64,000 nucleotides of DNA. Source: Nitratireductor sp. B36. GTDB taxonomy: Bacteria; Pseudomonadota; Alphaproteobacteria; Rhizobiales; Rhizobiaceae. The stretch is from NCBI RefSeq assembly GCF_020833685.1, contig NZ_JACKZY010000002.1:62001-126000 (forward strand), given 5' to 3'. How positions within the stretch are numbered: the stretch's first letter is position 1; every line of letters begins with the position of its first letter. Made by a program: the position numbers and the translations under genes. Below are positions 8,956-17,618 of this stretch, in pieces. Below the pieces are notes generated by a model, which did no database searches, was not told the origin of the DNA, and worked only from the letters and a program-made list of their open reading frames with translations.

Positions 8956-9146
8956 TCGCAGCTCCGGCTTCCTGATTGTTCGTCTCCATCAAGATCGGGC
9001 ATTGGTGAAGTGCCCCATGCCCGCAGAGCCTGATGTAGGTATCGCGCCTGTGTAATCCCAATCATATTCGTGTGATCCTCAGGGGCAAACGACAATGTGG
9101 CTGAGGCTTTGCAGGAAACGTCGAAAAGGCTCGTGAATTTTCCTGC

Positions 9147-9177
9147 TTGACCTTCCATTGACTGGAAGGTTTAGAAG
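9147..9177 (+). promoter_or_regulatory. CueR-type (MerR family) copper-responsive promoter
   Basis: The dyad CCTTCCATTGACTGGAAGG (9151-9169) lies between a -35 TTGACC (9147-9152) and a -10-like TAGAAG (9172-9177). The spacer is the long 19 bases typical of MerR-family promoters. The core matches the classic CueR operator of copA promoters. It lies about 40 bases ahead of the copper ATPase start. No cueR gene is seen in the window. The rest of 8956-9213 shows no gene. Confidence 0.88.
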
Positions 9178-9213
9178 CGCAATCCTGAACAATAGTCATT
9201 CAGGGTGAAAACG

Positions 9214-11757
9214 ATGAATACCCTTTCCGCCGGCGCCTCTCCGGTCACTGTAAAACGGTTCCGCATCGAGGGGCTGAGCTGTGCTTCCTGTGTCAGGCGC
9301 GCCGAAAACGCTATGGCAGAGGTCGATGGCGTGACGAGCGCCTCGGTCAATCTGGCCACCGAGACCGCCGAGGTTTCACTTCAGCCCGGGGTTGATTTTT
9401 CCAGCATCGTCAATGCGGTGGAGCGTGCCGGTTACGGCGTTCCGGCCAGCCATCTCGATATCGGCATTGAGGGCATGACCTGTGCATCCTGCGTGCGGCG
9501 CGTGGAGCAGGCCATTGCCGCTGTGCCCGGAGTGTCAAAAGTCGCGGTGAACCTTGCCACCGAAAGCGCGTCCATCGATCTCATGAGTGATGAAGCGCGC
9601 AGCGGGGTGGAAGAGGCGATCCGCAAATCCGGCTACTCGCCGGTTCTGCGCTCCGAGGGCGCTGCCGCGAGCGATGCGCATGAGAAGGCAAAGGCCACGG
9701 AGCTGCGCTCGCTCAAGCGCGATTTCACGCTGGCGGCAATCTTCACCCTGCCAATCTTCATTCTCGAGATGGGCAGCCATTTCATCCCGGGCATGCATGC
9801 CTGGCTCATGGGCATCGCCGACCGCAGCACGCTCTACATCGTTTACTTCGTTCTGGCGACCATCGTGCAGTTCGGGCCGGGCCTTCGCTTTTATCGCAAG
9901 GGATTTCCGGCGCTGATGCGCTTTGCGCCGGACATGAACTCGCTCGTCATGCTCGGTTCCACCGCAGCCTGGGCCTATTCGGTCGTGGCTACCTTTGCGC
10001 CCGGCGTTCTCCCGTCCGGCACGGTCAACGTCTATTTCGAGGCATCCGCCGTCATCGTTACGCTCATCCTGCTTGGGCGACTTCTGGAAGCGCGTGCCAA
10101 GGGCCGCACGGGCGAAGCCATCAAGCGGCTGATGGGCCTGCGCGCCAAAAGCGCCCGGGTTGAAAGGGATGGCAATTTTGTCGAGGTGCCGCTTGAAGAG
10201 GTGGTTGTCGGCGACCGGCTTCAGGTGCGTCCCGGCGACAAGGTGCCGGTCGACGGTCTGGTCGAAAGCGGTTCTTCCTATGTGGATGAAGCGATGATAT
10301 CCGGCGAGCCCGTCCCGGTCTCCAAGTCCGAAGGTGACGACGTCATTGGCGGCACGATCAACAAGACCGGCAGCTTCGTCTACCGCGCCACCAAGGTCGG
10401 CTCCGACACGGTTCTGGCGCAGATCATCCGCATGGTCGAAAACGCGCAAGGCGCCAAACTGCCCATCCAGGCGGTCGTTGACCGGGTCACGGCCTGGTTC
10501 GTTCCCGCCGTCATGATCGTTGCAGCGCTCACATTCATCATCTGGCTCCTGTTTGGCCCCAATCCCGCATTGGCATTCGCACTGGTCAATGCGGTGGCGG
10601 TTCTCATCATCGCCTGCCCCTGCGCGATGGGGCTTGCAACGCCCACCTCCATCATGGTCGGCACCGGTCGTGCCGCACAGCTCGGTGTTCTCTTCCGCAA
10701 TGGTGAGGCACTTCAGAGCCTGCGCAACACAAGCGTTGTCGCGTTCGACAAAACAGGCACGCTGACACTCGGTCGCCCCGCGCTCACCGATTTCATCGTG
10801 CAGGACGGTTTCGATCGTGCGGAGGTTCTCTCGCTTGTTGCTTCTGCGGAAGCCATGTCTGAACATCCGGTAGCAGACGCCGTTGTGGAGGCTGCGCAAA
10901 CAGCCAATCTGGCCCTCAGGATGGTCGTCGAGTTTGATGCGGTTCCGGGCTTTGGCATCGCTGCCACTGTAGGTGGTCACAGGCTTCATGTCGGCGCCGA
11001 TCGCTACATGCATAAGCAGGGCATCGAGATCGGCAAGGCTTCCACAGCGGCAGAAACGCTCGCCTCCGATGCCAAGACACCGCTTTACGCGGCGGTGGAT
11101 GGTCGGCTCGCGGCTGTCATCGCGGTCGCCGACCCGATCAAGGAATCGACGCCGCGCGCCATTGCCGCTCTTCACGCGTTGGGGCTGGAAGTGGCCATGA
11201 TTACCGGCGACAACCGGCACACGGCGCAGGCTATTGCCGCAAAGCTGGGCATCGACCGGGTCGAGGCGGAAGTGCTGCCAGAGGGTAAGGTCGAGGCGCT
11301 CAAGCGTCTGCGCAGGCAGGCAGGCCCGGTCTCTTTCGTTGGTGACGGCATCAACGATGCTCCCGCTCTTGCAGAAGCCGATGTCGGCATCGCCATCGGC
11401 ACCGGCACGGATGTCGCCATTGAGAGCGCTGACGTGGTTCTCATGGCGGGCGATGTGACTGGCGTTGCCAATGCCATCGGGCTTTCACAGGCAACCATGA
11501 AGAACATCAGACAGAACCTGTTCTGGGCCTTCGCCTACAATGTCAGTCTCATTCCCGTTGCGGCGGGTGTTCTGTATCCGGCTACGGGCACGCTCCTTTC
11601 GCCCATGCTTGCCGCCGGCGCCATGGCTCTTTCCAGCGTCTTCGTGCTGGGCAATGCGCTGAGACTCAAGCGCTTTCAGGCTCCTCTTCCTGCCCGGATC
11701 ACCGGGCAGGGGGCTGTGACGGCAGCCAATGCGAGGGCGGCAGAGGCTTCTGCCTGA
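9214..11757 (+). CDS. copA: Copper-translocating P1B-type ATPase
   Basis: An 847-residue inner-membrane ATPase that exports Cu(I). There are two N-terminal heavy-metal-binding domains, GLSCASC (Cys23, Cys26) and GMTCASC (Cys90, Cys93). Membrane helices come next, then the Cu(I)-type CPC motif (Cys468-Pro-Cys470), the phosphorylated Asp512 in DKTGTLT, SEHP and the hinge [25 protein letters not shown] 9214 is chosen over GTG 9205 because AGGGTGA (9203-9209) then serves as its ribosome site. It stands alone behind a CueR-type promoter. Rhizobial homologues are also named ActP. Confidence 0.95.
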   Translation: MNTLSAGASPVTVKRFRIEGLSCASCVRRAENAMAEVDGVTSASVNLATETAEVSLQPGVDFSSIVNAVERAGYGVPASHLDIGIEGMTCASCVRRVEQAIAAVPGVSKVAVNLATESASIDLMSDEARSGVEEAIRKSGYSPVLRSEGAAASDAHEKAKATELRSLKRDFTLAAIFTLPIFILEMGSHFIPGMHAWLMGIADRSTLYIVYFVLATIVQFGPGLRFYRKGFPALMRFAPDMNSLVMLGSTAAWAYSVVATFAPGVLPSGTVNVYFEASAVIVTLILLGRLLEARAKGRTGEAIKRLMGLRAKSARVERDGNFVEVPLEEVVVGDRLQVRPGDKVPVDGLVESGSSYVDEAMISGEPVPVSKSEGDDVIGGTINKTGSFVYRATKVGSDTVLAQIIRMVENAQGAKLPIQAVVDRVTAWFVPAVMIVAALTFIIWLLFGPNPALAFALVNAVAVLIIACPCAMGLATPTSIMVGTGRAAQLGVLFRNGEALQSLRNTSVVAFDKTGTLTLGRPALTDFIVQDGFDRAEVLSLVASAEAMSEHPVADAVVEAAQTANLALRMVVEFDAVPGFGIAATVGGHRLHVGADRYMHKQGIEIGKASTAAETLASDAKTPLYAAVDGRLAAVIAVADPIKESTPRAIAALHALGLEVAMITGDNRHTAQAIAAKLGIDRVEAEVLPEGKVEALKRLRRQAGPVSFVGDGINDAPALAEADVGIAIGTGTDVAIESADVVLMAGDVTGVANAIGLSQATMKNIRQNLFWAFAYNVSLIPVAAGVLYPATGTLLSPMLAAGAMALSSVFVLGNALRLKRFQAPLPARITGQGAVTAANARAAEASA

Positions 11758-11817
11758 TCGCACTTTCTGGGGAAACCAAAAAACAGAGTCGACAGATTGG
11801 TTCGAGCAAGGCATATT

Positions 11818-11833
11818 GATTAAACGTTTAATC
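11818..11833. promoter_or_regulatory. LacI-type operator, perfect 16-bp palindrome
   Basis: GATTAAACGTTTAATC is a perfect palindrome with the central CG and AAACGTTT core typical of LacI/GalR-family operators. It ends 20 bases before the start of the LacI-family gene at 11854. It is probably the autoregulatory site and may also control the importer operon behind it. Confidence 0.8.
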
Positions 11834-11853
11834 TGCTTCTGAACCGGGCTTTG

Positions 11854-12933
11854 ATGGCTTCTCGCGCCAATCTGTCCGATATTGCCAAGGCGCTTGGCGT
11901 ATCGGTTGCGACCGTTTCAAACGCGATGTCCGGAAAGGGCCGCGTGTCGCAGGAACTCGGCCGGACGATCCGCGAAAAGGCAAAGGAGCTGGGCTATGTG
12001 CCGAGCCTCGCAGGCCGGGCGCTCAGCACCGGACGCAGCCATGTGCTTGGCCTTGTTCTGGCCGACATTGCTCACCCGCTCTTTCCTCAATTCGCGCAGG
12101 CGATCGAGCACGCGGCGTCCGAGGCGGGCTACGGCGTTCTTATCGGCGACAGTCGGGGTGATGTCGAGGCTCAGTCCCGCGCCATCAACCGGCTGATTGA
12201 GCGGGGCGCCGACGGCATTGTTGTGGTTCCCCGCCATGGTACGCGCATTGGCGATATTGGCCGTCCGGTTGCGGTGATCGATTCCCCCACCACGCCGGGC
12301 AACACCGTTGCCGCCGATCACTGGAATGGCGGTCGGGAGATTGGCCGGCATTTGCTTGACCTTGGCCATCGATCGGTCGCGATCATAGGTCTCCATTCGG
12401 ATTCCAATGTGCAAAACGACCGCATTGGCGGCATTCGCGAGGCTTTTGCCGGCAGGGGCGAGACACGTCTGATCTGGATAGGCGAAATGGAGCGTCGCCA
12501 TGGGGCCGGTTGTTCGCTCGGTCTCGTGCGGCTGGTGGAGGAGGGTGTTACGGCTTTCGCCGCGGTGTCGGATCTTCACGCCCTTCGCGCCATCACCGAA
12601 CTGCAGCAGGGCGGTATCTCCATCCCGGGCGATGTCAGCGTAACCGGTTTCGATGATCTTGTCTGGGCCGGCGTTATAGCGCCGAGCCTCACGACAATGC
12701 GAATGGATATGGAACGTATTGCCGAAATCGCCATTGCCGACCTCATTTCCCAGATCGAACAGGATGGTGCCGGGGCGGTTCCGCACGGACTGAAGGCATC
12801 TCAAGGACAGAACTGCATTCCAATGGAACTCATCATTCGTCAGTCGAGCGGGCCGAAGTTGGGGCTCCCCGCTTCTGACGAGAGGACGCCGGGCCTTCGC
12901 GGCTCGGCGTCACCCACCGTCGACCAAGTCTAG
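11854..12933 (+). CDS. LacI-family transcriptional regulator
   Basis: A 359-residue repressor. The helix-turn-helix (residues 6-27, LSDIAKALGVSVATVSNAMS) and hinge GYVPSLAGRALSTGRS are followed by a periplasmic-binding-protein-like effector domain with DIAHPLF, GIVVVPRHG, VTGFDDLVWA and SLTTMRMD. ATG 11854 is preferred to an in-frame TTG three bases earlier. It stands 33 bases ahead of the importer operon for purine compounds and behind a perfect LacI operator. The effector is probably a purine base, a nucleoside or ribose. The C-terminus runs about 20 residues past the usual end. Confidence 0.88.
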   Translation: MASRANLSDIAKALGVSVATVSNAMSGKGRVSQELGRTIREKAKELGYVPSLAGRALSTGRSHVLGLVLADIAHPLFPQFAQAIEHAASEAGYGVLIGDSRGDVEAQSRAINRLIERGADGIVVVPRHGTRIGDIGRPVAVIDSPTTPGNTVAADHWNGGREIGRHLLDLGHRSVAIIGLHSDSNVQNDRIGGIREAFAGRGETRLIWIGEMERRHGAGCSLGLVRLVEEGVTAFAAVSDLHALRAITELQQGGISIPGDVSVTGFDDLVWAGVIAPSLTTMRMDMERIAEIAIADLISQIEQDGAGAVPHGLKASQGQNCIPMELIIRQSSGPKLGLPASDERTPGLRGSASPTVDQV

Positions 12934-12966
12934 AAGAAGCACCACCAGAGAAGGAAACAATTAGAT

Positions 12967-13989
12967 ATGTTCAAGAAACTCCTGGCTTCAGGCGTCGCGC
13001 TGGCCGCACTCAGCGGTGCGGCGCAGGCGGCTGATAAAAAGCTCGTCATCTCCGTCTATGGCTTCGCCCAGGACGCTTTCAAAGAGATCGTCTATGATCC
13101 GTTCGAGGCCCAGTGCGGCTGCGAACTGGTGGTGGAGACCGGCAATTCCGTGGAGCGCCTCGCAAAGCTGGAAGCACGCAAGGACGATCCGGAAATCGAC
13201 ATGGCTGTTATGTCCACCCATGATGCGCTTTCAGCTGCGCGCAAGGGCATCACCCAGTCCATCGATGTCAGCCGCCTTTCGAACTATGACAAGCTCTACG
13301 ACATCGCCAAGGATCCGGTGGGCGACAACATGGGTGTCGGCTACACCTTCTATGCCACGTCGATCGCCTACCGTGCCGACGAGGTGACGATCGAAAGCTG
13401 GGCCGATCTGTTCCAGGACAAGCTGAAGGGCCGCGTTGCATTTCCGAATGTGAGCACCAATCAGGGCCCGCCCGCGCTCTACATGGTCGGCAAGGCCATC
13501 GGCGATGATGCGGCAGACCTGAAGGCCGCCATCGCCGAAGTCGCCAAGAACAAGGACGACATCGTCACATTCTACGAGCGTTCCTCGCAGGTCGCACAGC
13601 TCATGCAGCAGGAAGAAATCCTGGCTGCACCCATTGGCCGGTTCGCCTGGGGCGCATACTCCAAGATGGGCTTCGACATGGCCTGGGCCACGCCGAAGGA
13701 AGGTCAGACCGGCGGCATGAATGTCATGATCCTGACCAAGGGCGCCAAGAACGAGGATCTCGCCTATGAGTTCATGGATTTCTGGCTTTCCACCGAGATC
13801 CAGACGAAGCTTGCCGAGGCGCTGGTGGACAGCCCCGCCAATTCCGAGGTGAAGGTCTCCGACGAGATCGCCGAAAACCTCACCTATGGCGCCGAGACCG
13901 TTGAGAGCCTCCAGCTTCTCGACCCGGCCGTCATCCTCGACAACCGCGAGACCTGGCTCTCGGAGTGGAATGCTCAGATCGGCCAGTAA
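12967..13989 (+). CDS. PotD-type ABC solute-binding protein, probably nucleoside/purine
   Basis: A 340-residue periplasmic protein. The signal peptide covers about residues 1-22 (KKLLASGVALAALSGAAQA). An extracellular solute-binding fold of the spermidine/putrescine class follows, with VGYTFYATSIAYR, GRVAFPNVSTNQG and the C-terminal motif VILDNRETWLSEWN. It has a good ribosome site (AGAGAAGGAAAC) ahead of ATG. Two PotBC-like permeases and a PotA-like ATPase follow, then a nucleoside hydrolase and adenine deaminase. A purine nucleoside or base is therefore a better guess for the ligand than a polyamine. Family membership is clear, and the ligand is inferred only from neighbours. Confidence 0.82.
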   Translation: MFKKLLASGVALAALSGAAQAADKKLVISVYGFAQDAFKEIVYDPFEAQCGCELVVETGNSVERLAKLEARKDDPEIDMAVMSTHDALSAARKGITQSIDVSRLSNYDKLYDIAKDPVGDNMGVGYTFYATSIAYRADEVTIESWADLFQDKLKGRVAFPNVSTNQGPPALYMVGKAIGDDAADLKAAIAEVAKNKDDIVTFYERSSQVAQLMQQEEILAAPIGRFAWGAYSKMGFDMAWATPKEGQTGGMNVMILTKGAKNEDLAYEFMDFWLSTEIQTKLAEALVDSPANSEVKVSDEIAENLTYGAETVESLQLLDPAVILDNRETWLSEWNAQIGQ

Positions 13990-14012
13990 GCCGTTAAGCT
14001 GATGCGCTGGTC

Positions 14013-14039
14013 CGGGGGCGGGCGGAGGGCCTGCCCCCG
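14013..14039 (+). repeat. Intercistronic hairpin after the purine-type binding protein
   Basis: A 10-pair GC stem, 14013-14022 with 14030-14039 and one G-U pair, has a seven-base loop. It lies 24 bases after the binding-protein stop and 24 bases before the first permease. There is no T-run, so it probably protects the upstream transcript or attenuates downstream transcription. Confidence 0.65.
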
Positions 14040-14062
14040 AACCCAACACAAGGTTCCAACAC

Positions 14063-14890
14063 ATGTTTCAGAATCGGATGGAAGGACTGGCGCTGGCGTT
14101 GCCCGCGGCGGTCTTCGCGGCGATCGTTTTTCTCGTTCCCGTGGGCATCCTGCTTTCCGAGGGCTTTCGCGCCGAGGGAAGCTGGACGCTGGCGTCCTAT
14201 GCCGGCTTCTTTGAAAGCGAGCTCAACCGCACCGTCTTCTGGCGCACGCTGAAGCTCGGCGCGATCGTGACCGCCGTGTCGGCGGTCATCGGCTATGCCA
14301 CGGCCTATTCCATCGTCACGCTGCCGCCCACCGCGCGCGGCCGCATGATCGGCCTCGTCGTCATGCCGCTGATGATTTCGCCCGTCGCCCGCACCTATGC
14401 CTGGATCGTCATTCTGGGCCGCACCGGCTTCGTCAACGAGACCATTGTCTGGCTCGGTCTTTCCGACACGCCCATCCGGTTCCTGTTCACCGAAACGGCC
14501 GTTTTCATCGGTCTTCTGCAGCTCTTCCTGCCGCTCATGATCCTGTCGCTGATCAGCGCGCTGGAAAACATGCCCAAGGATGCCGTGCCCGCCGCGCGCG
14601 TTCTGGGCGCAAACTGGTTGCAGGTCTTCGTCAAGGTCATCCTTCCGCTCACCAAGGAAGGGCTCGTCATCGGCGGCACGCTGGTCTTCACCGGATCGCT
14701 CACGGCCTACATCACCCCCGCCATTCTCGGCGGCTCCAAGGTCTTGATGCTGGAAACGCTGCTCTATCAGCGCGTCACCGTTGCCAACGATTTCGCCTCT
14801 GCAAGCATCATCGCCATGATCCTCATGGTCATGAGCTTCTCCGCCAACCTGCTTCTGAAACGCCTGGCCACCGCGAGGAACAAGCGATGA
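14063..14890 (+). CDS. ABC transporter permease, PotB-like
   Basis: A 275-residue inner-membrane permease with about six hydrophobic segments. The coupling loop is AARVLGANWLQVFVKVILPL near residue 180, the EAA-type loop of the polyamine/iron/purine-like class. The segment SPVARTYAWIVILGRTG is typical of PotB. It overlaps the second permease by four bases. It forms the channel together with that gene for the substrate delivered by the upstream binding protein. Confidence 0.87.
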   Translation: MFQNRMEGLALALPAAVFAAIVFLVPVGILLSEGFRAEGSWTLASYAGFFESELNRTVFWRTLKLGAIVTAVSAVIGYATAYSIVTLPPTARGRMIGLVVMPLMISPVARTYAWIVILGRTGFVNETIVWLGLSDTPIRFLFTETAVFIGLLQLFLPLMILSLISALENMPKDAVPAARVLGANWLQVFVKVILPLTKEGLVIGGTLVFTGSLTAYITPAILGGSKVLMLETLLYQRVTVANDFASASIIAMILMVMSFSANLLLKRLATARNKR

Positions 14891-15666
14891 CCTCCCGCCT
14901 TCTGTCCTACGTCACGCTGACGCTCGTCCTCATCTTCCTGCTTGGGCCGTTCGTCATCATCGTCGCGGCGGCCCTTTCGGGCGGCGAAACGCTCGCCTTC
15001 CCGCCGCAGGGCCTGTCGCTCAAATGGGTGATGAAAGTGTTCGAGGTGGAGAGCTTTAGGGCAAGCTTTGCGCTTTCCATGTTCCTCGCCATTTTCGGCA
15101 CGCTCGCCGCTCTCGTGCTCGGCGTGCCGGTGGCCTATGCCGCCTCGCGCTATCGTCTGCCGTTCGGCGAGACCATCCGCACCATCGTCTCCGCCCCGAT
15201 CATCGTGCCGGGCATCATCGTTGGTCTGGCGCTTCTGCGCTATCTGGTGATCCCGCTTGATGTGAGCGTCGGTCTGGCTCTGTTCATCGCCCACACGGCG
15301 CTGATCCTGCCCTATGCGGTGCGCGTGGTTTCGGCCTCGCTCGACAATCTGCGCAGCGACATCGAGGAGGCTGCGGTCATCCTCGGCTCTTCGCGGGTCG
15401 CCACCTTCTTCCGGATCGTGCTGCCCAACATTCAGAGCGGCATTCTGGCGGCCTTCATTCTGGGCTTCGTCACCAGCTTCAATCAGGTGCCGGTGTCGCT
15501 CTTCCTTTCAGGACCGGGCGTGCGCACGCTGCCCATCGACATGATCTGGTACATGGAAATCACCTATGATCCGTCGGTGGCCGCTCTCGCCGCGCTGCTC
15601 GCCTTCCTTTCCATTTCCATCGTTTTCCTCGCGGAACGTTTCCTGGGGTTCTCCCGCTATGTCTGA
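14887..15666 (+). CDS. ABC transporter permease, PotC-like
   Basis: A 259-residue inner-membrane permease. It has an N-terminal membrane helix (residues 7-29) and further hydrophobic spans. The coupling loop EAAVILGSSRVATFFRIVLPNI is followed by the conserved ILAAFILGFVTSFNQVPVSLF segment of PotC-type subunits. ATG 14887 overlaps the end of the first permease (ATGA). Its own end overlaps the ATPase start by eight bases. The unbroken overlaps show one translationally coupled operon. Confidence 0.87.
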   Translation: MTSRLLSYVTLTLVLIFLLGPFVIIVAAALSGGETLAFPPQGLSLKWVMKVFEVESFRASFALSMFLAIFGTLAALVLGVPVAYAASRYRLPFGETIRTIVSAPIIVPGIIVGLALLRYLVIPLDVSVGLALFIAHTALILPYAVRVVSASLDNLRSDIEEAAVILGSSRVATFFRIVLPNIQSGILAAFILGFVTSFNQVPVSLFLSGPGVRTLPIDMIWYMEITYDPSVAALAALLAFLSISIVFLAERFLGFSRYV

Positions 15667-16684
15667 TGAAACCTATCTCGATCTGAGCGATCTCACGCTC
15701 GCCTATGGCAAGACCGTCGCGGTCGAAAGCCTCAACCTCTCCATCCGCAAGGGCGAGCTGATTGCGCTGCTCGGCCCCTCCGGTTGCGGCAAGACCACCA
15801 CCATGCGCGCCATCACCGGCCTTCTGCGTCCGGCGTCCGGCAAGATCACGCTGGATGGCGCGGACATCACCTATGTGCCGGCCAACAAACGTCATGTCGG
15901 TCTGGTGTTCCAGTCCTATGCGCTGTTCCCGCACCTGACCGTGTTCGAGAACGTCGCCTTCGGCCTGCGCCTGAAGAAGCTCCCCACGGTGGAGATCAAC
16001 CAGCGGGTCGAGGCCGGCCTCGCCATGGTCGGGCTCGGAAAATTCCACAGCCGCAAGCCGGCGGAACTCTCCGGCGGTCAGCAGCAGCGCGTGGCGCTTG
16101 CCCGTTCGCTGGTCATGGAGCCCAAGGTTCTGCTGCTCGACGAGCCGCTGTCCAACCTCGATGCGCGCCTGCGTCTGGAAATGCGCACCGAGTTGCAGCG
16201 CGTCCAGCGCGAGAGCGGCGTCACCATGGTCTTCGTCACGCATGACCAGAACGAGGCGCTGGCGCTGGCCGACCGCATTGTCGTCATGAAGGAAGGCGCA
16301 ATCGAACAGGTCGGTTCGCCCGAGGATGTCTACAACCGTCCTCGTTCGCGCTTCGTTGCCGATTTCGTCGGCTTTGAAAACATCTTTGCCGTCAAGGACG
16401 GGAAGATCGTCACGGACAATGGCGCAGTGGATCTCGCCGGTGCGTCTGCCGTCAATGCGCCGGGGCTTGCCTGGCGTCCGCATATGGTGACCCTCGGGGA
16501 GGGGCGTTTTGAAGGCGAGGTGCTCGGCGCTGCCTTTGCCGGCGGTTCGCGCGAATATCTCCTGAAGAGCCCGCTCGGCCCCATCAAGGCCGAGATGGAT
16601 GCATCCGCCCCCGCTTTCGAGCCGGGCAGCACAGTTGCCTTCGACCTGCCGCCGGAGCGCGCCGCCGTTCTCGAACGCATGTAG
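15659..16684 (+). CDS. ABC transporter ATP-binding protein, PotA-like
   Basis: A 341-residue ATPase. Walker A is GPSGCGKTT, the Q-loop FQSYALFPHLTVFENV, the signature LSGGQQQRVALARS, Walker [16 protein letters not shown] and the switch THDQNEAL. A C-terminal TOBE-like domain of about 100 residues follows. ATG 15659 was chosen because the ABC fold begins within a few residues (DLSDLTLAYGKTVAV). A longer reading would extend far into the permease gene. It energises the PotB/PotC-like pair. A TTG-started nucleoside hydrolase follows after 16 bases. Confidence 0.9.
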   Translation: MSDETYLDLSDLTLAYGKTVAVESLNLSIRKGELIALLGPSGCGKTTTMRAITGLLRPASGKITLDGADITYVPANKRHVGLVFQSYALFPHLTVFENVAFGLRLKKLPTVEINQRVEAGLAMVGLGKFHSRKPAELSGGQQQRVALARSLVMEPKVLLLDEPLSNLDARLRLEMRTELQRVQRESGVTMVFVTHDQNEALALADRIVVMKEGAIEQVGSPEDVYNRPRSRFVADFVGFENIFAVKDGKIVTDNGAVDLAGASAVNAPGLAWRPHMVTLGEGRFEGEVLGAAFAGGSREYLLKSPLGPIKAEMDASAPAFEPGSTVAFDLPPERAAVLERM

Positions 16685-16700
16685 AAAGGGAGCGTCCGCC

Positions 16701-17618
16701 TTGGTCTGGATCGACACGGATATGGGCTTCGACGACATTCTGGCGGTGATGATGGTCGCCGCCTCGTCGAAGCCGATCGCCGGCGTCTCGCTGGTGTTCG
16801 GCAATGCGCCGATGGACGCGGTGCGCGCCAATGCCGCCGGAGCCGTATCGCTGCTTGGCTGGCGCTTCCCGATCCACACCGGCGCGGAACGGGCGATCCT
16901 GGGCGGGGTGGAAACACCCGCCCATGTTCTCGGGCCCACCGGCATTCCCACCCGTGGGCGCAGCCTTCCTCAAGCCGAGGCGTTACCGCGCACCGATGCG
17001 CTTGCGGCCCTGACCGCGTGGCTTGAAGGGCTCGATGCGCCGGGCGAAATCCTGGCGCTTGGGCCGCTTACCAACATCGCGATCCTGTCGCTCGCCCGCC
17101 CGGATCTGCTTTCAAAGATCGACAGCGTGACCTGGATGGGCGGCGGCGCGACGCGCGGCAACCACACGGCGTCCGCCGAGTTCAACGCCTTCGCCGATCC
17201 GGAGGCCGTTGCCATCGTTTTCGCAAGCGGCATTTCGCTTCGTGTTGCCGATCTCGATCTCTGCCGTCAGGTGCTCGTCGGCCCTGAAGATGTGGATGTC
17301 GTGCGCGCCGTTGGCACGCAAAAGGCAGAAATTCTCGCCGATCTTCTTGGCGCCTATGTCGACATTGCGCTCAACAGCGGACGGAGCGCCATGGCCCTTT
17401 ACGATCCCACCGCCGCCGCCGCCTTTGTCGCGCCCGACGCCTTCGTCTTCGAAGACGCGGAGGTGACGATGGAGCTTGCCGGCGCGCACACGCGTGGCCG
17501 CACCATTGTCGACCAGCGCCCGCATGTGAAACCCAACGCCCTGTGGGGCATGCGCGCCGATGCCGCCCGCGTTCGCGCGCTGGCGCTCGACGCCCTCGTG
17601 GAGGCAGCCCGCTTATGA
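16701..17618 (+). CDS. Inosine/uridine-preferring nucleoside hydrolase
   Basis: A 305-residue enzyme that splits nucleosides into base and ribose. The calcium-binding N-terminal motif reads DTDMGFDD, where most members have DTDPGxDD, so Met replaces Pro while all Asp residues are kept. ALGPLTNIA and the WMGGGATRGNHTASAEFNAFADPEAV region are also present. No ATG fits. TTG 16701 lies eight bases after GAAAGGGA and opens directly into the first strand (VWIDTDMG). It ends overlapping the adenine deaminase start. It supplies free purine base for the next enzyme. Confidence 0.87.
   Translation: MVWIDTDMGFDDILAVMMVAASSKPIAGVSLVFGNAPMDAVRANAAGAVSLLGWRFPIHTGAERAILGGVETPAHVLGPTGIPTRGRSLPQAEALPRTDALAALTAWLEGLDAPGEILALGPLTNIAILSLARPDLLSKIDSVTWMGGGATRGNHTASAEFNAFADPEAVAIVFASGISLRVADLDLCRQVLVGPEDVDVVRAVGTQKAEILADLLGAYVDIALNSGRSAMALYDPTAAAAFVAPDAFVFEDAEVTMELAGAHTRGRTIVDQRPHVKPNALWGMRADAARVRALALDALVEAARL

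Noticed and set aside
9535-11220. 561-codon minus-strand open frame inside copA
   Set aside because: The plus strand carries every P-type ATPase motif in order. The antisense product has no motifs and a skewed composition.
12967-16684. Plain spermidine/putrescine importer
   Set aside because: The protein families fit, but the nucleoside hydrolase and adenine deaminase in the same overlapping operon make purines a better guess. I keep polyamine as the alternative.
15560-16951. Minus-strand open frame opposite the PotA-like ATPase
   Set aside because: Shadow of an ABC ATPase with intact Walker A, signature and Walker B motifs on the plus strand.
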